DNA of 40,361 nt from Actinomycetota bacterium (GCA_023379935.1 JAMCPD010000014.1:1-40361); one strand, 5' to 3'; positions 5,904 to 15,500 are shown, counted from the stretch's first letter. Program-made: numbers and translations. Notes: generated from the letters alone by a model not told the origin.

Positions 5904-7673
5904 ATGTTGCGTATTCATAAATTGACTCCAGGCAAGGGCAATGGAGCAAGCTACTATACATCCTTAGCATCTACAGATTTAGCTGCATATTACGCCGGAT
6001 CAGGAGAAGCGCCTGGGCAATGGGTTGGGTCAGGATTGGAAAAGCTCTGTCTTGAACTTGGGATAGATCCCATCCAGGCAGGCGACACCATGACTGCCGA
6101 CGGCGCAAAAACATTTGAATATCTAAACTCTAAACAAGCGCCAATGGACTTATTCCCTCCCCAGCGAAGACCAAATCAAGACACAGACGGGCAGTGGGTA
6201 TCCGGTTACGACTTCACCTTTTCGGCCGCAAAAGGTCTATCCATGCTCGCTACGATGACCGATGACGATGACTTACGCCGTGCTATATATGATGCACATG
6301 AGCAAGCGGTACGCAGAACGATAGAGATGATCGAGCCACATATCTGCTATGGTCGCGAGGGCAAGGGTGGGGTCAATCTGGTCAAAGGTGACGGCCTGAT
6401 AGCCTCAGCGTTCCGCCATCGAACCTCCCGCCCAGGCGAAGAGGGCGACATTCCCGATCCTCATCTTCATACTCATGTTGTTGCCAACATTGTGCGCCAC
6501 CCCGACGGTACTTACGGTGCCCTCGACGGTCGCGCCCTAACAGCACGGGGCAACGCCTTAGCTCTTTCAGCAGGCGCTATGTTCGCCGCCGAACAACGAC
6601 GCGCGCTGGAAGAAAGAGGGGTATTTTTGGAGTGGAAGACGGCGGGACGAAACGGACTACTCGAAGTTGCAGGCATCCCCGATGATCTATTAAGCGCATT
6701 TTCAACCAGGCGCAATCAAATTGAAACAGAGATGGCACGTGCCGGATTAACCTCTTACGCATCCTCTGACACCGCACAACGCAAGACCCGCAAGGCCAAA
6801 GACAAGGAAGTTGCAGCCTCTTCCGACACATCTTTGGCAGGGATGTTGCGAGCCAAAATGCTCGAAACTCCGATTACCGATCATCGCCGTATCAGGATGG
6901 CATCCTTGGACGATCTTCACACTGCTCTCTTGCAAGCCCCACCTGACCACCCCTACATTACCCAAGAAGACCTAGTAAAATTAAGCACTCAATTGTTAGC
7001 GCCACTGAAAACATTTAAGAACGATGAAGACGGCGTGCCTAAAGAACACCTTACCGCCAAACATCCCACATTTACTTTTTGGGAGCTGGTGGGAGCTATC
7101 TCGCGCTCGGCACCTTACGCCGCTGGCGACGATGTAATGGCGGCGGCAGAAAAAATTCTAATCACCGATAAGGTTATCCCCCTGTCGGGAACCGATCCAA
7201 ATAGCGCATTGCCGTGGCAACAAGCGTATACTACTCCTGAAATTATCACTCTGGAAAATGCCGTCATAAGTATGATCACAGCAGAGAAAAACACACAATA
7301 TGGCAGAGCATCCAAGTACCTCAACATAGACGGCCTCTCCAAGGAACAGACAGCCATGTGTAAACACCTCACTGGAAGCGGACACCAAATAGACCTGACT
7401 GTCGGTGTCGCAGGATCGGGAAAAACCTACGCACTACAGCGGTGCAAAACAGCGTGGATAAAAGCGGATTATAAAGTATTTGGTTGCGCCAAATCAGCAT
7501 CTGCGGCCGGCGAACTTGAAGATGGCACAGGCATCCGCTCACACACCATTGACAAGTTGCTCTCTATTATCAACGACTCAATAGTAAATACCGGTGAGGG
7601 CTTGCCACCAAAAAGTGTAGTGGTGGTAGATGAGGCCGGTACACTAGCGGCTACAGTAAATCATACCGTATAA
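5904..7673 (+). pseudogene. MobF (TrwC/TraA-type) relaxase, truncated after helicase Walker B
   Basis: 589 residues starting at ATG 5904 after GAGGT. The relaxase domain is complete: paired tyrosines Tyr17/Tyr18 and Tyr29/Tyr30, YDFTFSAAKGLSML, and the metal-binding triad PHLHTH (His187, His189, His191). The TraI/RecD-like helicase then begins: Walker A GVAGSGKT (501-508) and Walker B VVVVDEAGT (Asp576, Glu577). The protein stops 12 residues later at VNHTV. Family members usually run to about 1,000 residues or more, so most of the motor is missing. Similarity seems to end near base 7650. The nicking domain could still work for mobilisation in trans, but self-transfer would be impaired. I call it a truncated gene; a deliberate short form cannot be excluded. 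Confidence 0.85.
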
Positions 7674-7675
7674 TA

Positions 7676-7705
7676 TATTGTGCGGTTCTATTGATACGCG
7701 CAATA
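7676..7705. repeat. Imperfect inverted repeat at the element/chromosome junction
   Basis: TATTGTGCG (7676-7684) and CGCGCAATA (7697-7705) pair at 8 of 9 positions around 12 bp. It begins three bases after the premature relaxase stop. It may be a recombination site or simply a weak hairpin. Confidence 0.4.
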
Positions 7706-7741
7706 CAACAGCTTGATTTCTAGTAACGAACCTGCCAACAG

Positions 7742-8464
7742 ATGAGAAGTAAAAAAAGAAAAATTAGAAGCAGCAATCCGGGTGAGCATTTGAAACTACT
7801 TATACTTGTTGCGCGACCCGACGGCTGCAACGGTTCTATTGCGGTAGACCTTACATCCGGCGCGCTCGTAAAAGCCATATGGGAAACCGACACTTGGCAT
7901 CCGATAAATACCTTTGATGTTGTTGAAGCTGTCATTTTAAAAGACACTAATCCTTTAAACTCTGCCGCTGTCGAATCATTGCCTCTGTCTTTACTGCCGA
8001 ATAAGCTAAAATCACTACGGAAACATAAGATCCGCAAGTACTTGAAGCGTTTGGATACTCCGGAAAACTCTTATATACTGGATTTCCTTGGACCGTCAGT
8101 TCCCTACTGGACGATCACTTCCCCACAAACCTCATCGGCAATAATCAAGGTTAGACCAGGAATGCAGATAGTCTGTATTGAAAGAGATGACAGCGGTGTT
8201 GAAGAAAGAGGGGATAGCGATAACAGAACCCAACCCCGATTTGAAGTTTTGGTGCGTATGGGATGGCGGAAGTTCGACCACGATCTGCCAATAGCAGATT
8301 CGGCTGCAAACTGCCTGCTTGACCTGATCGGTCCTCGGGTAATAGTCGGGAAGGAACTGCCTAAAACTTTGGGATATAAGCCGGGATATTTGGTTGTAGC
8401 ACTTCAGGACCCATATAAGGGATACTGTCGTAAAGCAGTGGTTGGTATTCTGCCGAAGGTTTAA
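7742..8464 (+). CDS. Hypothetical protein
   Basis: 240 residues, not recognised. The N-terminus is basic (RSKKRKIRS), followed by alternating hydrophobic stretches (LKLLILVARPDG, SIAVDLTSGALVKAIW) that look like a beta-rich globular protein. There is no signal peptide or membrane segment. No clear ribosome site precedes the ATG. It converges on nth with a 4-bp overlap of the 3' ends. Its base composition and position with nth suggest it is the first chromosomal gene after the plasmid-like segment. It is long, on one strand and not a shadow of another gene, so it is probably real. Confidence 0.55.
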   Translation: MRSKKRKIRSSNPGEHLKLLILVARPDGCNGSIAVDLTSGALVKAIWETDTWHPINTFDVVEAVILKDTNPLNSAAVESLPLSLLPNKLKSLRKHKIRKYLKRLDTPENSYILDFLGPSVPYWTITSPQTSSAIIKVRPGMQIVCIERDDSGVEERGDSDNRTQPRFEVLVRMGWRKFDHDLPIADSAANCLLDLIGPRVIVGKELPKTLGYKPGYLVVALQDPYKGYCRKAVVGILPKV

Positions 8465-9126
8465 GGCAGAGCTTTTGATGAAGGACACATATCCGCCAGT
8501 ATACACACATCACACAGCGGTTTTCTGGCTTTACACACTTGGCGACCATGCAGTATAAGGCGCAGGCTGAAAGAGCCTTGTTGTCCTGGAGGGACTATCG
8601 CTTCCAACTCTTCTCCTATAATGTCGGGATTCATGTTGGTGGTGAGTCCCAAGCGACGGCTGACCCTTCCCACATGGGTGTCAACAGCTATTCCGCCAAG
8701 TCCGAATGCTACCGAACGAATCACATTTGCAGTTTTTCGACCAACACCTGCCAATGTGGTAAGTTCACTCAAGGTTTTTGGGACTTCACCGCCAAAGTTC
8801 GAGATCAATGCCTGCGACATAGCGACAAGATTTGCAGCTTTTGCCTTGTAGAAACCGGTAGAGTGCACCATCTCTTCCACGTCTTTGAGCGATGCCCGAG
8901 AAAGAGCGGAAGGATCCGGATACTTTTTGAAAAATGCGGGTGTAACTTGATTGACACGCTTGTCCGTGCATTGTGCAGACAAGATGGTAGCAACCAAAAG
9001 TTCAAAGGGACTCCGGTGAACAAGCGCGCACAGCTGGACGGCGCTGCCCGGATACTGTTTTGCCAGACGCTTTAGCAATATTTTGAATTTAGCGTTACTA
9101 TTTGAACTATCCGCCATAGGTATCAA
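8461..9126 (-). CDS. nth: Endonuclease III (DNA glycosylase/AP lyase)
   Basis: 221 residues, the family's usual length. The helix-hairpin-helix LAGVGRKTANV holds the catalytic Lys131; VDTHVGRVSRRLGL holds the catalytic Asp149. The C-terminal iron-sulfur loop has Cys198, Cys205, Cys208 and Cys214 with the classic 6-2-5 spacing. It removes oxidised pyrimidines in base excision repair. ATG starts at 9126 and 9117 are both possible. It is transcribed divergently from mshD with only about 30 bp between them. Confidence 0.95.
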   Translation of the reverse strand: MIPMADSSNSNAKFKILLKRLAKQYPGSAVQLCALVHRSPFELLVATILSAQCTDKRVNQVTPAFFKKYPDPSALSRASLKDVEEMVHSTGFYKAKAANLVAMSQALISNFGGEVPKTLSELTTLAGVGRKTANVIRSVAFGLGGIAVDTHVGRVSRRLGLTTNMNPDIIGEELEAIVPPGQQGSFSLRLILHGRQVCKARKPLCDVCILADMCPSSKALP

Positions 9127-9155
9127 TTAACTGTATAAAGTATAGACGTTACGAA

Positions 9156-10097
9156 ATGAGCAATATCGAAATAGTTAGTCACATAACAAAACACTCTGCC
9201 GACCTGCCTGTTCAAGAACCCAAAAGGGCTGGCAACATAGACGAACTTATCAGTCTGGTCTCTTTCGCCAATGATCACCCAGCCTTAGGTGAGCACAGAT
9301 GGTTTGTTCCATCACAACTTGCACATAATGATTTTGTCGATTTTGCGGCTTTCGACACGGATATCTTGGTTGGCTATGCCCAGCTGAACGGAAGGAGCGG
9401 CACCTGGTCCGTTGAAACCGCGGTACACCCAAACTATGCTGATGTCGGCACTCCATCTGATGCCGTGGCTGTAAAACTCCTTTCGGCAGCACTAGAAGAG
9501 ATAGTGGCTATGGGCGGTGGGCGCGTATACTACTGGGTGCCTAAACCAACCCCCTTCGACGATATGCTTAGTGATGCGGCAGGCTTTATTCATGATAGAG
9601 ACTTGTTGCAAATGCGTAGAGCTTTGCCTCTCGAAGATTCGATACAACGCCCTCATATCCAACTTAAACCGTTCGAAAGCGAAAAGGATAACTCAGCTTG
9701 GCTCGAAGTTAACAATAAAGCCTTTCTCACCCATCCCGAACAAGGCGGGTGGACAATGGAAACATTGATAGAGCGCCAATCTGAACCTTGGTTCGATGCA
9801 AAAGGATTTTTGGTGTATGAGCAACTTGGCAGACTCATCGGATCCTGCTGGACAAAGATACACAGTGATCAAAGCCCCCCACTGGGTGAAATTTATGTAG
9901 TATCGGTAGATCCCGACTATCAAGGCAAGGGACTCGGGCGGCAACTGACAGTAGCGGGGCTGGACTGGTTGACATCGCGTGGACTTGACACAGCTATGTT
10001 ATATGTAGATCTTACCAATGAAAAAGCATTAAACTTATATAAGAGTATCGGCTTTATAAAAGATCATACAGACCGCGCATATATCAAAGACGTGTAA
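9156..10097 (+). CDS. mshD: Mycothiol synthase (tandem GNAT acetyltransferase)
   Basis: 313 residues, matching the roughly 310-residue MshD family. There are two GNAT domains: a degenerate N-terminal one (about 20-150) and an active C-terminal one (about 165-310) with VSVDPDYQGKGLGRQL, whose QGKGLG (256-261) is the acetyl-CoA loop. The ending LYVDLTNEKALNLYKSIGF is characteristic. It acetylates cysteinyl-glucosaminyl-inositol, the last step of mycothiol synthesis, and so marks the host as an actinobacterium. No Shine-Dalgarno sequence is evident before the ATG, so translation may be leaderless. Confidence 0.9.
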   Translation: MSNIEIVSHITKHSADLPVQEPKRAGNIDELISLVSFANDHPALGEHRWFVPSQLAHNDFVDFAAFDTDILVGYAQLNGRSGTWSVETAVHPNYADVGTPSDAVAVKLLSAALEEIVAMGGGRVYYWVPKPTPFDDMLSDAAGFIHDRDLLQMRRALPLEDSIQRPHIQLKPFESEKDNSAWLEVNNKAFLTHPEQGGWTMETLIERQSEPWFDAKGFLVYEQLGRLIGSCWTKIHSDQSPPLGEIYVVSVDPDYQGKGLGRQLTVAGLDWLTSRGLDTAMLYVDLTNEKALNLYKSIGFIKDHTDRAYIKDV

Positions 10098-10159
10098 GGG
10101 CCTCAGCTGCCTTGTAAACGGTGGTGAATTCGTTTTAGGTGATATGACTGGAGATTCTT

Positions 10160-10876
10160 TTAGCTCAGTATGGTAGCTCCAAGCAGTCTGCCGATGGTAA
10201 AGGTAACAACTGCAGCCAGAGCGGACCATGCCAGCTGTCGCAGTGCGGAAGTTAACCACCACCGTCCAGTAAAGATTGAGAGTGCCACACCCACAATTGC
10301 AGCGCTCAACAAGCCCACTGTCAGTGAGATGAAAATTGCAACAGTTCCCTTAGTGAAAAACCATGGCAGCAGCGGAATAGCCGCTCCTACACAAAAGGAT
10401 ACAAATGACATTAGTGATGCCTGTATCGGTGAACCCAAGTTGTGGGGATTGATCCCCAGTTCTTCTCTGGCATGAGTTTCAAGAGCCAGTTTAGGATCTT
10501 TCATCATGGCGGCAGCCAGTTCTTCAGCTAAATTAACATCAATACCGCGGCTTTCATAGATGTGAATCAGTTCTTCAAACTCCCACTCAGGTCGGTTTAG
10601 CAGGTGATCGCGTTCTACTTCAAGTTCCCTTTGGAACAGTTCCGACTGCGCCTTCATCGAAATATACTCCCCCACCCCCATTGAAAAAGCACCGCCCAAA
10701 AGACCCAACAACCCGGCTAAGCGAACTATCCCGGCCAGGGGGTGTGCACCGGCAATGCCTAACACCAGAGAAATATTGGATACCAGGCCGTCGCTTATTC
10801 CAAATACGGCGGCCCTGGCTCCTCCGGACTGAATATTGCGATGTTCATTGTTATATTTATCAGTTCCTGAATGCAT
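10160..10876 (-). CDS. VIT1/CCC1-family iron/manganese transporter-like membrane protein
   Basis: 238 residues. The N-terminal signature GARAAVFGISDGLVSNISLVLGIAGA and the second helix with GGAFSMGVGEYISMKAQ are diagnostic of the VIT1/CCC1 family. A cytoplasmic metal-binding-type helical segment (about 76-150, rich in Glu) follows, then three hydrophobic helices (about 153-235), giving five in total as expected. Family members move Fe2+ or Mn2+ out of the cytosol. It converges with mshD and diverges from the small membrane protein at 10946. Substrate cannot be read from the sequence. Confidence 0.85.
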   Translation of the reverse strand: MHSGTDKYNNEHRNIQSGGARAAVFGISDGLVSNISLVLGIAGAHPLAGIVRLAGLLGLLGGAFSMGVGEYISMKAQSELFQRELEVERDHLLNRPEWEFEELIHIYESRGIDVNLAEELAAAMMKDPKLALETHAREELGINPHNLGSPIQASLMSFVSFCVGAAIPLLPWFFTKGTVAIFISLTVGLLSAAIVGVALSIFTGRWWLTSALRQLAWSALAAVVTFTIGRLLGATILS

Positions 10877-10945
10877 ATTCGGCTATCGGACAAGATTCGT
10901 GCGTAGTGACATGACAAAATCATTATACTTTGCGATAATGGTCAA

Positions 10946-11317
10946 GTGGAACAAAAACACTGGTTTAATACCATGCAACCTCAAACACTGCAACTACCTG
11001 TAATTTTGATGTATATCAATGCTGGATTTACCCTATTGGGTCTTATCGCCAACCGAGGATCATCAGTAGTTGTAATGCTGGCAATAATTATTGCTCTGTC
11101 AGAAGTACTCCCTGCCTGGGGTATAGCCAACGACCGCAAGTGGGGATACTATCTTGGTTTGGGTATAACTTCGCTTTACCTTATTTTGGTGATTATGGCG
11201 ATCGTTGTTAGCGGCATGACCTTTATCTCAATCCTCTCTTTAATGTTCGCCGGTGCAATGGTAGCACTCCTTTTACATCGCGAAAGCAGGGAATACCAGC
11301 GTATGTGGTTTAGATAA
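10946..11317 (+). CDS. Small four-helix membrane protein
   Basis: 123 residues from GTG 10946; the ATG at 10973 is an alternative that loses nine residues. Four hydrophobic segments fill most of it (about 18-38, 40-60, 68-92, 95-113), ending in a charged tail (HRESREYQRMW). I recognise no family, and a transporter or stress function would be guesswork. It is transcribed away from the VIT-family gene, and a TATACT at 10924-10929 could be its -10 element. Confidence 0.55.
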   Translation: MEQKHWFNTMQPQTLQLPVILMYINAGFTLLGLIANRGSSVVVMLAIIIALSEVLPAWGIANDRKWGYYLGLGITSLYLILVIMAIVVSGMTFISILSLMFAGAMVALLLHRESREYQRMWFR

Positions 11318-11350
11318 CAGATATACTCTAAGGCCTAACTTCTTGGGTTG

Positions 11351-13210
11351 TCACTTTTGTTCACCAAAGCTTACCGTAGTCCATGCAGACGTGGTAGGAG
11401 CCAAGTAGTACGGCGGTGTAAGGTACTGTAAACGCCAGTCATACGTGTAGTTCTTTTGATAACCTGTCGCTATAGAGCCATCTGGACCAAATGTCCCTAC
11501 CGGTCCGCGAAACTGTTGAGCAATTGCACCGTTTAGTGTCAGCGTACCAAGAGGAGTACCTTGATCGTAGTTCAACAACATAAAGGAGTGGTTTAAAGCC
11601 AGTATAGCAGCATCAATTGTAGATACAGTTTGATTTGTTCCCCACCACGGGTTGGAGGAAACGGGAGCAGAGGGATTGTTGATATCAATAAAGTTGTTGG
11701 CTATCAACCCCAATACATCATAGTTTGAAGGGTCGCTGGTTGGGTTCGTATCAGAAGGCGAACACCACGGCTCTACCCCACCCGAACAGTAGGTTATGTT
11801 GCCGGTAATGTAAATATTATGCTCAGCGACTATGTTGAGCTGCCCTGCCAGCACTCCGCCGTTCAATATAACATCACCGTAGCAAGATCTTCTAGAGGTG
11901 AGCGAATTTTCGGCTACACATTGATCCTGTCCCGAGGGTATGGTCTTTACATCAATGACTCCATTGGACGGCAACGGCAGGTTGTTACCGACACAGTTAC
12001 CATCGGAAGGGTTGGTGCCGGGACTATCGACTGTCAAGGTACTTTGAGCGCCGGTGCTGACAGGAGGATTGATGGTTATTACGGTAGGGCCTTGGTACAA
12101 ACAACCAAGTGTGTGATTTCCTCTTGAGTCAAGTCCGTTGGCGGAAGCCAAACTGGCGATTATGCTGTCATCTGCGGGCATCGGAACAAACCCGTGATAT
12201 GCCGGATTGGCAACACCGCTTGAAGTAGTTTCACCGTCAAAGTTCGGATTTGAATCACAACCGTAGCCACTCAAACCTTGCCAGCGGTTATGCCAGGGGG
12301 GTGCCGCACCGGGTGGGTGTCCTCCGCTTGAGTTTACCGGATTTGGATCTATCAAACTGGCCGGTGCGGTAAACTGGGGACTGCCACAGACATAAAAACT
12401 GTCGTTTGAATGAACAGGACCACCCAAGTTGTCACCGCTGACAAAATAAATGTTGGCGCAGTAGTTGGGGTCAGGACCGTATTCAGTAGTACCCGCCGCC
12501 CTACTCCAATAGGGGTTTATATCATACTGATGATATTGACACCAGTTTATTGCCTCATGTGGGGTAAGATTTGATCCTCCCGTGGGATATAGCGCCGGAT
12601 CGGTAGTCTCGTAGTTGGTGAAGTATATGTAATCCATATAACCGTTACGTGCAAAACCGGCCGTTATAGTACGTATAACCGCTGAGGGGTCATTTTGGTT
12701 TGAACATGCCCCAGCGGCACCATATCCCGCTCTTCCTTCCACGCTCAGGTAGACAATACCGGTTGAATACGCCTTGGACATATCAGGAGTATAACGGAAA
12801 CATTCAACAGGATTGGTTTTAATCCCCGATACCTGAGTCCAACCGACAAAAGCCGGATTGTATGGTGGATTTGGAGGAGACGGAGGGACCGGCTCGTTTG
12901 TGGCAGAGTACTGCCAGTAGTTCGTATAAGCATTCAGGTTGGCAAGATAGTCGTATTCACCAGCCTGAGCCGCAATTATAGCTGCCTTGTAGTTTGAGTT
13001 GTAAGAAGTAAGCGGCAGCATCTGTTGCGTTGTGGAAAAAAGCCCGAACAACATAAGGCTCAACAACACAATTACCTCAAGAACCAAGATCATAGCCTGA
13101 CCTTGTTCTTGAAAAGTAGATTCTGAGAGCAGTTTATCTTGGGCTGTTCGCATAAGTTTTCTGCCTTCTGCCACAGAGCGAAAATCTTTAAAATACTGTG
13201 TGTTTAACAT
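11351..13210 (-). CDS. PilX-like pilus-associated surface protein
   Basis: 619 residues; start ATG 13210 with GGAGGT five bases upstream, overlapping the previous stop codon. An N-terminal cytoplasmic stretch is followed by one hydrophobic helix (about 39-62, AMILVLEVIVLLSLMLFGL), as in PilX-type minor pilins that are not cleaved at a standard type III site. The rest is extracellular: Asn/Ser/Pro/Gly-rich with scattered cysteines. Near residue 460 is a beta-solenoid-like NIVAEHNIYITGNITYC segment like that of DUF4900/DUF7305 proteins, which occur beside pilins. It is third in a tight operon with two prepilins. Function inferred: pilus assembly or adhesion. Confidence 0.7.
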   Translation of the reverse strand: MLNTQYFKDFRSVAEGRKLMRTAQDKLLSESTFQEQGQAMILVLEVIVLLSLMLFGLFSTTQQMLPLTSYNSNYKAAIIAAQAGEYDYLANLNAYTNYWQYSATNEPVPPSPPNPPYNPAFVGWTQVSGIKTNPVECFRYTPDMSKAYSTGIVYLSVEGRAGYGAAGACSNQNDPSAVIRTITAGFARNGYMDYIYFTNYETTDPALYPTGGSNLTPHEAINWCQYHQYDINPYWSRAAGTTEYGPDPNYCANIYFVSGDNLGGPVHSNDSFYVCGSPQFTAPASLIDPNPVNSSGGHPPGAAPPWHNRWQGLSGYGCDSNPNFDGETTSSGVANPAYHGFVPMPADDSIIASLASANGLDSRGNHTLGCLYQGPTVITINPPVSTGAQSTLTVDSPGTNPSDGNCVGNNLPLPSNGVIDVKTIPSGQDQCVAENSLTSRRSCYGDVILNGGVLAGQLNIVAEHNIYITGNITYCSGGVEPWCSPSDTNPTSDPSNYDVLGLIANNFIDINNPSAPVSSNPWWGTNQTVSTIDAAILALNHSFMLLNYDQGTPLGTLTLNGAIAQQFRGPVGTFGPDGSIATGYQKNYTYDWRLQYLTPPYYLAPTTSAWTTVSFGEQK

Positions 13211-14016
13211 GACGCACCTCCTTGGGGTAACGAAACAGATGGGGACGGATTGAGATCATAATTTTCCATGGTGATAACCTGTTTTGCAGTTATCGGCATA
13301 CCTCCCGGTGCTTGAACGGTCAACTCCAAGTTAACAGTAGCTATATAGCCAAGCAGCGAATCGGCAACCGGTCCGGAAGAACCTGAGTTGCTGATTAATC
13401 CCAAATTCTCACCCGGAGCAAGTGGATTGCCAGCAACAAAAACCGATGGTGAGCAGTATGTTAAAAGCGGCATACCATCTGGATTGGAAACAACATCGCT
13501 GGCGAGCTCACTTTGATAAACAGACTGGCCGTAAGTCGCGGTTCCGTTAGCGGATATAGGTGCACTCGGAGGTGTAACAGAGAGAAATAAGCTGCTTCTA
13601 GCAGAAGAGGTGGGTACAAGATAAATGCTCACTTTACTTGGATAGCTGTTGTCAGAGACTCCGGGAATCGAGACCTTAGCTCCCAAAGAAGCAAAAAAGG
13701 TGGTAGGGTTGGCCTCAGTCGGGACCGGTTGTGCGGAGGAAAAGGCTGGATTTACCGCCAAGGTGGTTTGCGGTGTAACAGCGGCGCGTAGATCGCTTGT
13801 GAGGCCCTCGGTTACAAGCTGGACTTGATCTTGAGCATTATAGGTGCTGCTAAGACTGACTGACTGTTTGAAAAATGCACCGACAACCGAATATGCACTG
13901 CTGATTACTATTGAAAGAATAACCATTGCAATCGTCATCTCAATTAAGCTGACACCGGCTTCACCTCGGGTTTGAAAACAGTCCTTGCCCAGCTTCATAT
14001 CTTTAATACCTTTCAT
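13204..14016 (-). CDS. Type IV prepilin-like protein (270 aa)
   Basis: I take the ATG at 14016, which overlaps the upstream stop as ATGA, rather than an in-frame start at 14100 inside the previous gene. This gives a short basic leader and a type III prepilin site: TRGEAG^VSLIE, cleaved after Gly21, with Glu26 at +5, followed by the hydrophobic MTIAMVILSIVISSAYSVVG. The ectodomain is Ser/Thr/Pro-rich without recognised domains. Probably a minor pilin or pseudopilin, processed by a prepilin peptidase not present in this window. It is translationally coupled to both neighbours. Confidence 0.8.
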   Translation of the reverse strand: MKGIKDMKLGKDCFQTRGEAGVSLIEMTIAMVILSIVISSAYSVVGAFFKQSVSLSSTYNAQDQVQLVTEGLTSDLRAAVTPQTTLAVNPAFSSAQPVPTEANPTTFFASLGAKVSIPGVSDNSYPSKVSIYLVPTSSARSSLFLSVTPPSAPISANGTATYGQSVYQSELASDVVSNPDGMPLLTYCSPSVFVAGNPLAPGENLGLISNSGSSGPVADSLLGYIATVNLELTVQAPGGMPITAKQVITMENYDLNPSPSVSLPQGGASC

Positions 14017-15416
14017 ATCGTCACCGTCACAGGACCTGATATGGGTGTGCCACCGGGCTCGGCCAGTACTTGTACGCCGGAGGATCCCAGATAGATCCAT
14101 ATATCGGTGGAACCACTGGCTGGGCCCTTAGCAGCGGTTATTTGAAAATGACCTAATGGCATACCCGTAGTGCTCATACCCCCGCCCCCGCTTGGTTGCA
14201 TTCCAAGTTGGGGGGCCAGAAGAGGACATTGATACTTTGTCCCATTTTCCTGAGCGCTCAAGGTGGCCCCTTGTACGGCATTTCCGCTGCCGTCTACAAC
14301 CTTGATTTTGAGAGGATACAAAGTTACAGGAACAGTAAAAGACATGCCCGGAGCGAGCGGTCCGGTCGATGAAGGGAACCCGGTCGATGAAGATGGCGGC
14401 GCATTTGGATAGATAGGTGCTCCAGAAGGGGTTGTGCCGTTGGGATTGTTTTCTACACAGTTTCCCGCCCACAACTGATAACCGTCACTATAGGGATAAA
14501 CCGGAGAATAGGGATTGGCACCTTGAGGGGTAGAGACCCATCCCGGAACGTTCAACTGAGCATTACTCAAGGAAATCGGGAGGTTACTTGCCGGTGCTAC
14601 ACTGGTCGGGAGTGGAAAATAAAAGTTTAAAATAGCTCCCTGGTCGTAATAAAACTGAAGCAGCGTAGTGTTACCGGAAGTTACCGACCCGGTCTGAGTT
14701 GGGGAGGTATTCTCCTGTTCGCCTACCCACACAGGTTCAGTAGACGGACCCTGGATTGAAACCGTATAGGTAGCAACAGGAACAAACGCAAAGAACGCAC
14801 ATCCATCCGGAGGGGTGATTATGCTTTGGGTAAAAGTCGGGCTAGTTCCACCGGAGGTTATGGTGACATCCACATTCCCCTGTGTTTGATCCCTTGAACC
14901 AAGTACCGACACCGCCATGTTTCCACCGCCGGAACTGGAGTTACTCACTGCCGGTGGAAAAGTACTGACCTCCGTTATGGGCGTATAGTTGCTGGCAACC
15001 CCCGCAGGCCAGCTCACAACCACCTTTACACGAACCAGTTGAGGGATCCCAGATATCTGGTTGCACAAACTTGTGTCGGATCCCTGCCCAACCCACTGAG
15101 CATCTTGGACAACCGTGAAAACTGTACCCCCAACATCTTTTTTCAAAGTGACTGGAGCTTGAATCAAACTCTCTATGTATGAAAACGGGGCTTGTGTAAG
15201 CTGGTCCAACTGTGCGGTCGCTAAGTTGGAAGCCAGTAATGAACTGCGTGTATTTGTGGAGACGGCAAGCATGTTCCACAACAGGCTTGAACCGGGCACA
15301 AGGACGATAAGCAAAATAGCCAGTGCAATAACCATTTCTATCAAGCTCATACCAACCTCAGTTTCTAACTTACTCAACCCACTTTTAATAACCAACATCA
15401 ACTTTTTAATCGTCAT
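14013..15416 (-). CDS. Type IV prepilin-like protein, large (467 aa)
   Basis: The leader ends TEVG^MSLIEMVIALAILLIVLVPG, with Gly22 before the cleavage site and Glu27 at +5; a good class of type IV prepilin signal. At 467 residues it is far larger than a major pilin. The ectodomain has Gly/Ser linkers (SNSSSGGGN), and two parts (about 165-230 and about 360-420, for example KIKVVDGSGNAVQGATLSAQ) resemble carboxypeptidase-regulatory-like beta-sandwiches found in adhesins. First gene of the three-gene pilin operon. The 84-bp gap upstream has paired CAC...GTG motifs. Confidence 0.8.
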   Translation of the reverse strand: MTIKKLMLVIKSGLSKLETEVGMSLIEMVIALAILLIVLVPGSSLLWNMLAVSTNTRSSLLASNLATAQLDQLTQAPFSYIESLIQAPVTLKKDVGGTVFTVVQDAQWVGQGSDTSLCNQISGIPQLVRVKVVVSWPAGVASNYTPITEVSTFPPAVSNSSSGGGNMAVSVLGSRDQTQGNVDVTITSGGTSPTFTQSIITPPDGCAFFAFVPVATYTVSIQGPSTEPVWVGEQENTSPTQTGSVTSGNTTLLQFYYDQGAILNFYFPLPTSVAPASNLPISLSNAQLNVPGWVSTPQGANPYSPVYPYSDGYQLWAGNCVENNPNGTTPSGAPIYPNAPPSSSTGFPSSTGPLAPGMSFTVPVTLYPLKIKVVDGSGNAVQGATLSAQENGTKYQCPLLAPQLGMQPSGGGGMSTTGMPLGHFQITAAKGPASGSTDIWIYLGSSGVQVLAEPGGTPISGPVTVTI

Positions 15417-15424
15417 ACCCTTAC

Positions 15425-15466
15425 TTCACTATAAGTGTTTTAGCTAAATTATTTTCACTTTATGTG
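15425..15466. promoter_or_regulatory. Paired TTCACTWTAWGTG boxes before the pilin operon
   Basis: TTCACTATAAGTG (15425-15437) and TTCACTTTATGTG (15454-15466) are 13-bp near-identical direct repeats 29 bp apart, each with an internal CAC/GTG dyad. They lie in the gap between the histidine kinase and the first prepilin gene. They could be sites for the OmpR-type regulator encoded just upstream; this is inference. Confidence 0.45.
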
Positions 15467-15500
15467 ATAATACCTTGTGGATGAGTTGGTGTGATTCAGA

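Noticed and set aside
8539-9075. 178-codon plus-strand frame
   Set aside because: It lies antisense to nth, whose catalytic and iron-sulfur residues are all intact.
14017-14100. Longer start for the second prepilin gene
   Set aside because: It would place 28 extra residues before the prepilin leader and lie inside the upstream gene; the ATGA overlap at 14016 gives a normal short leader.
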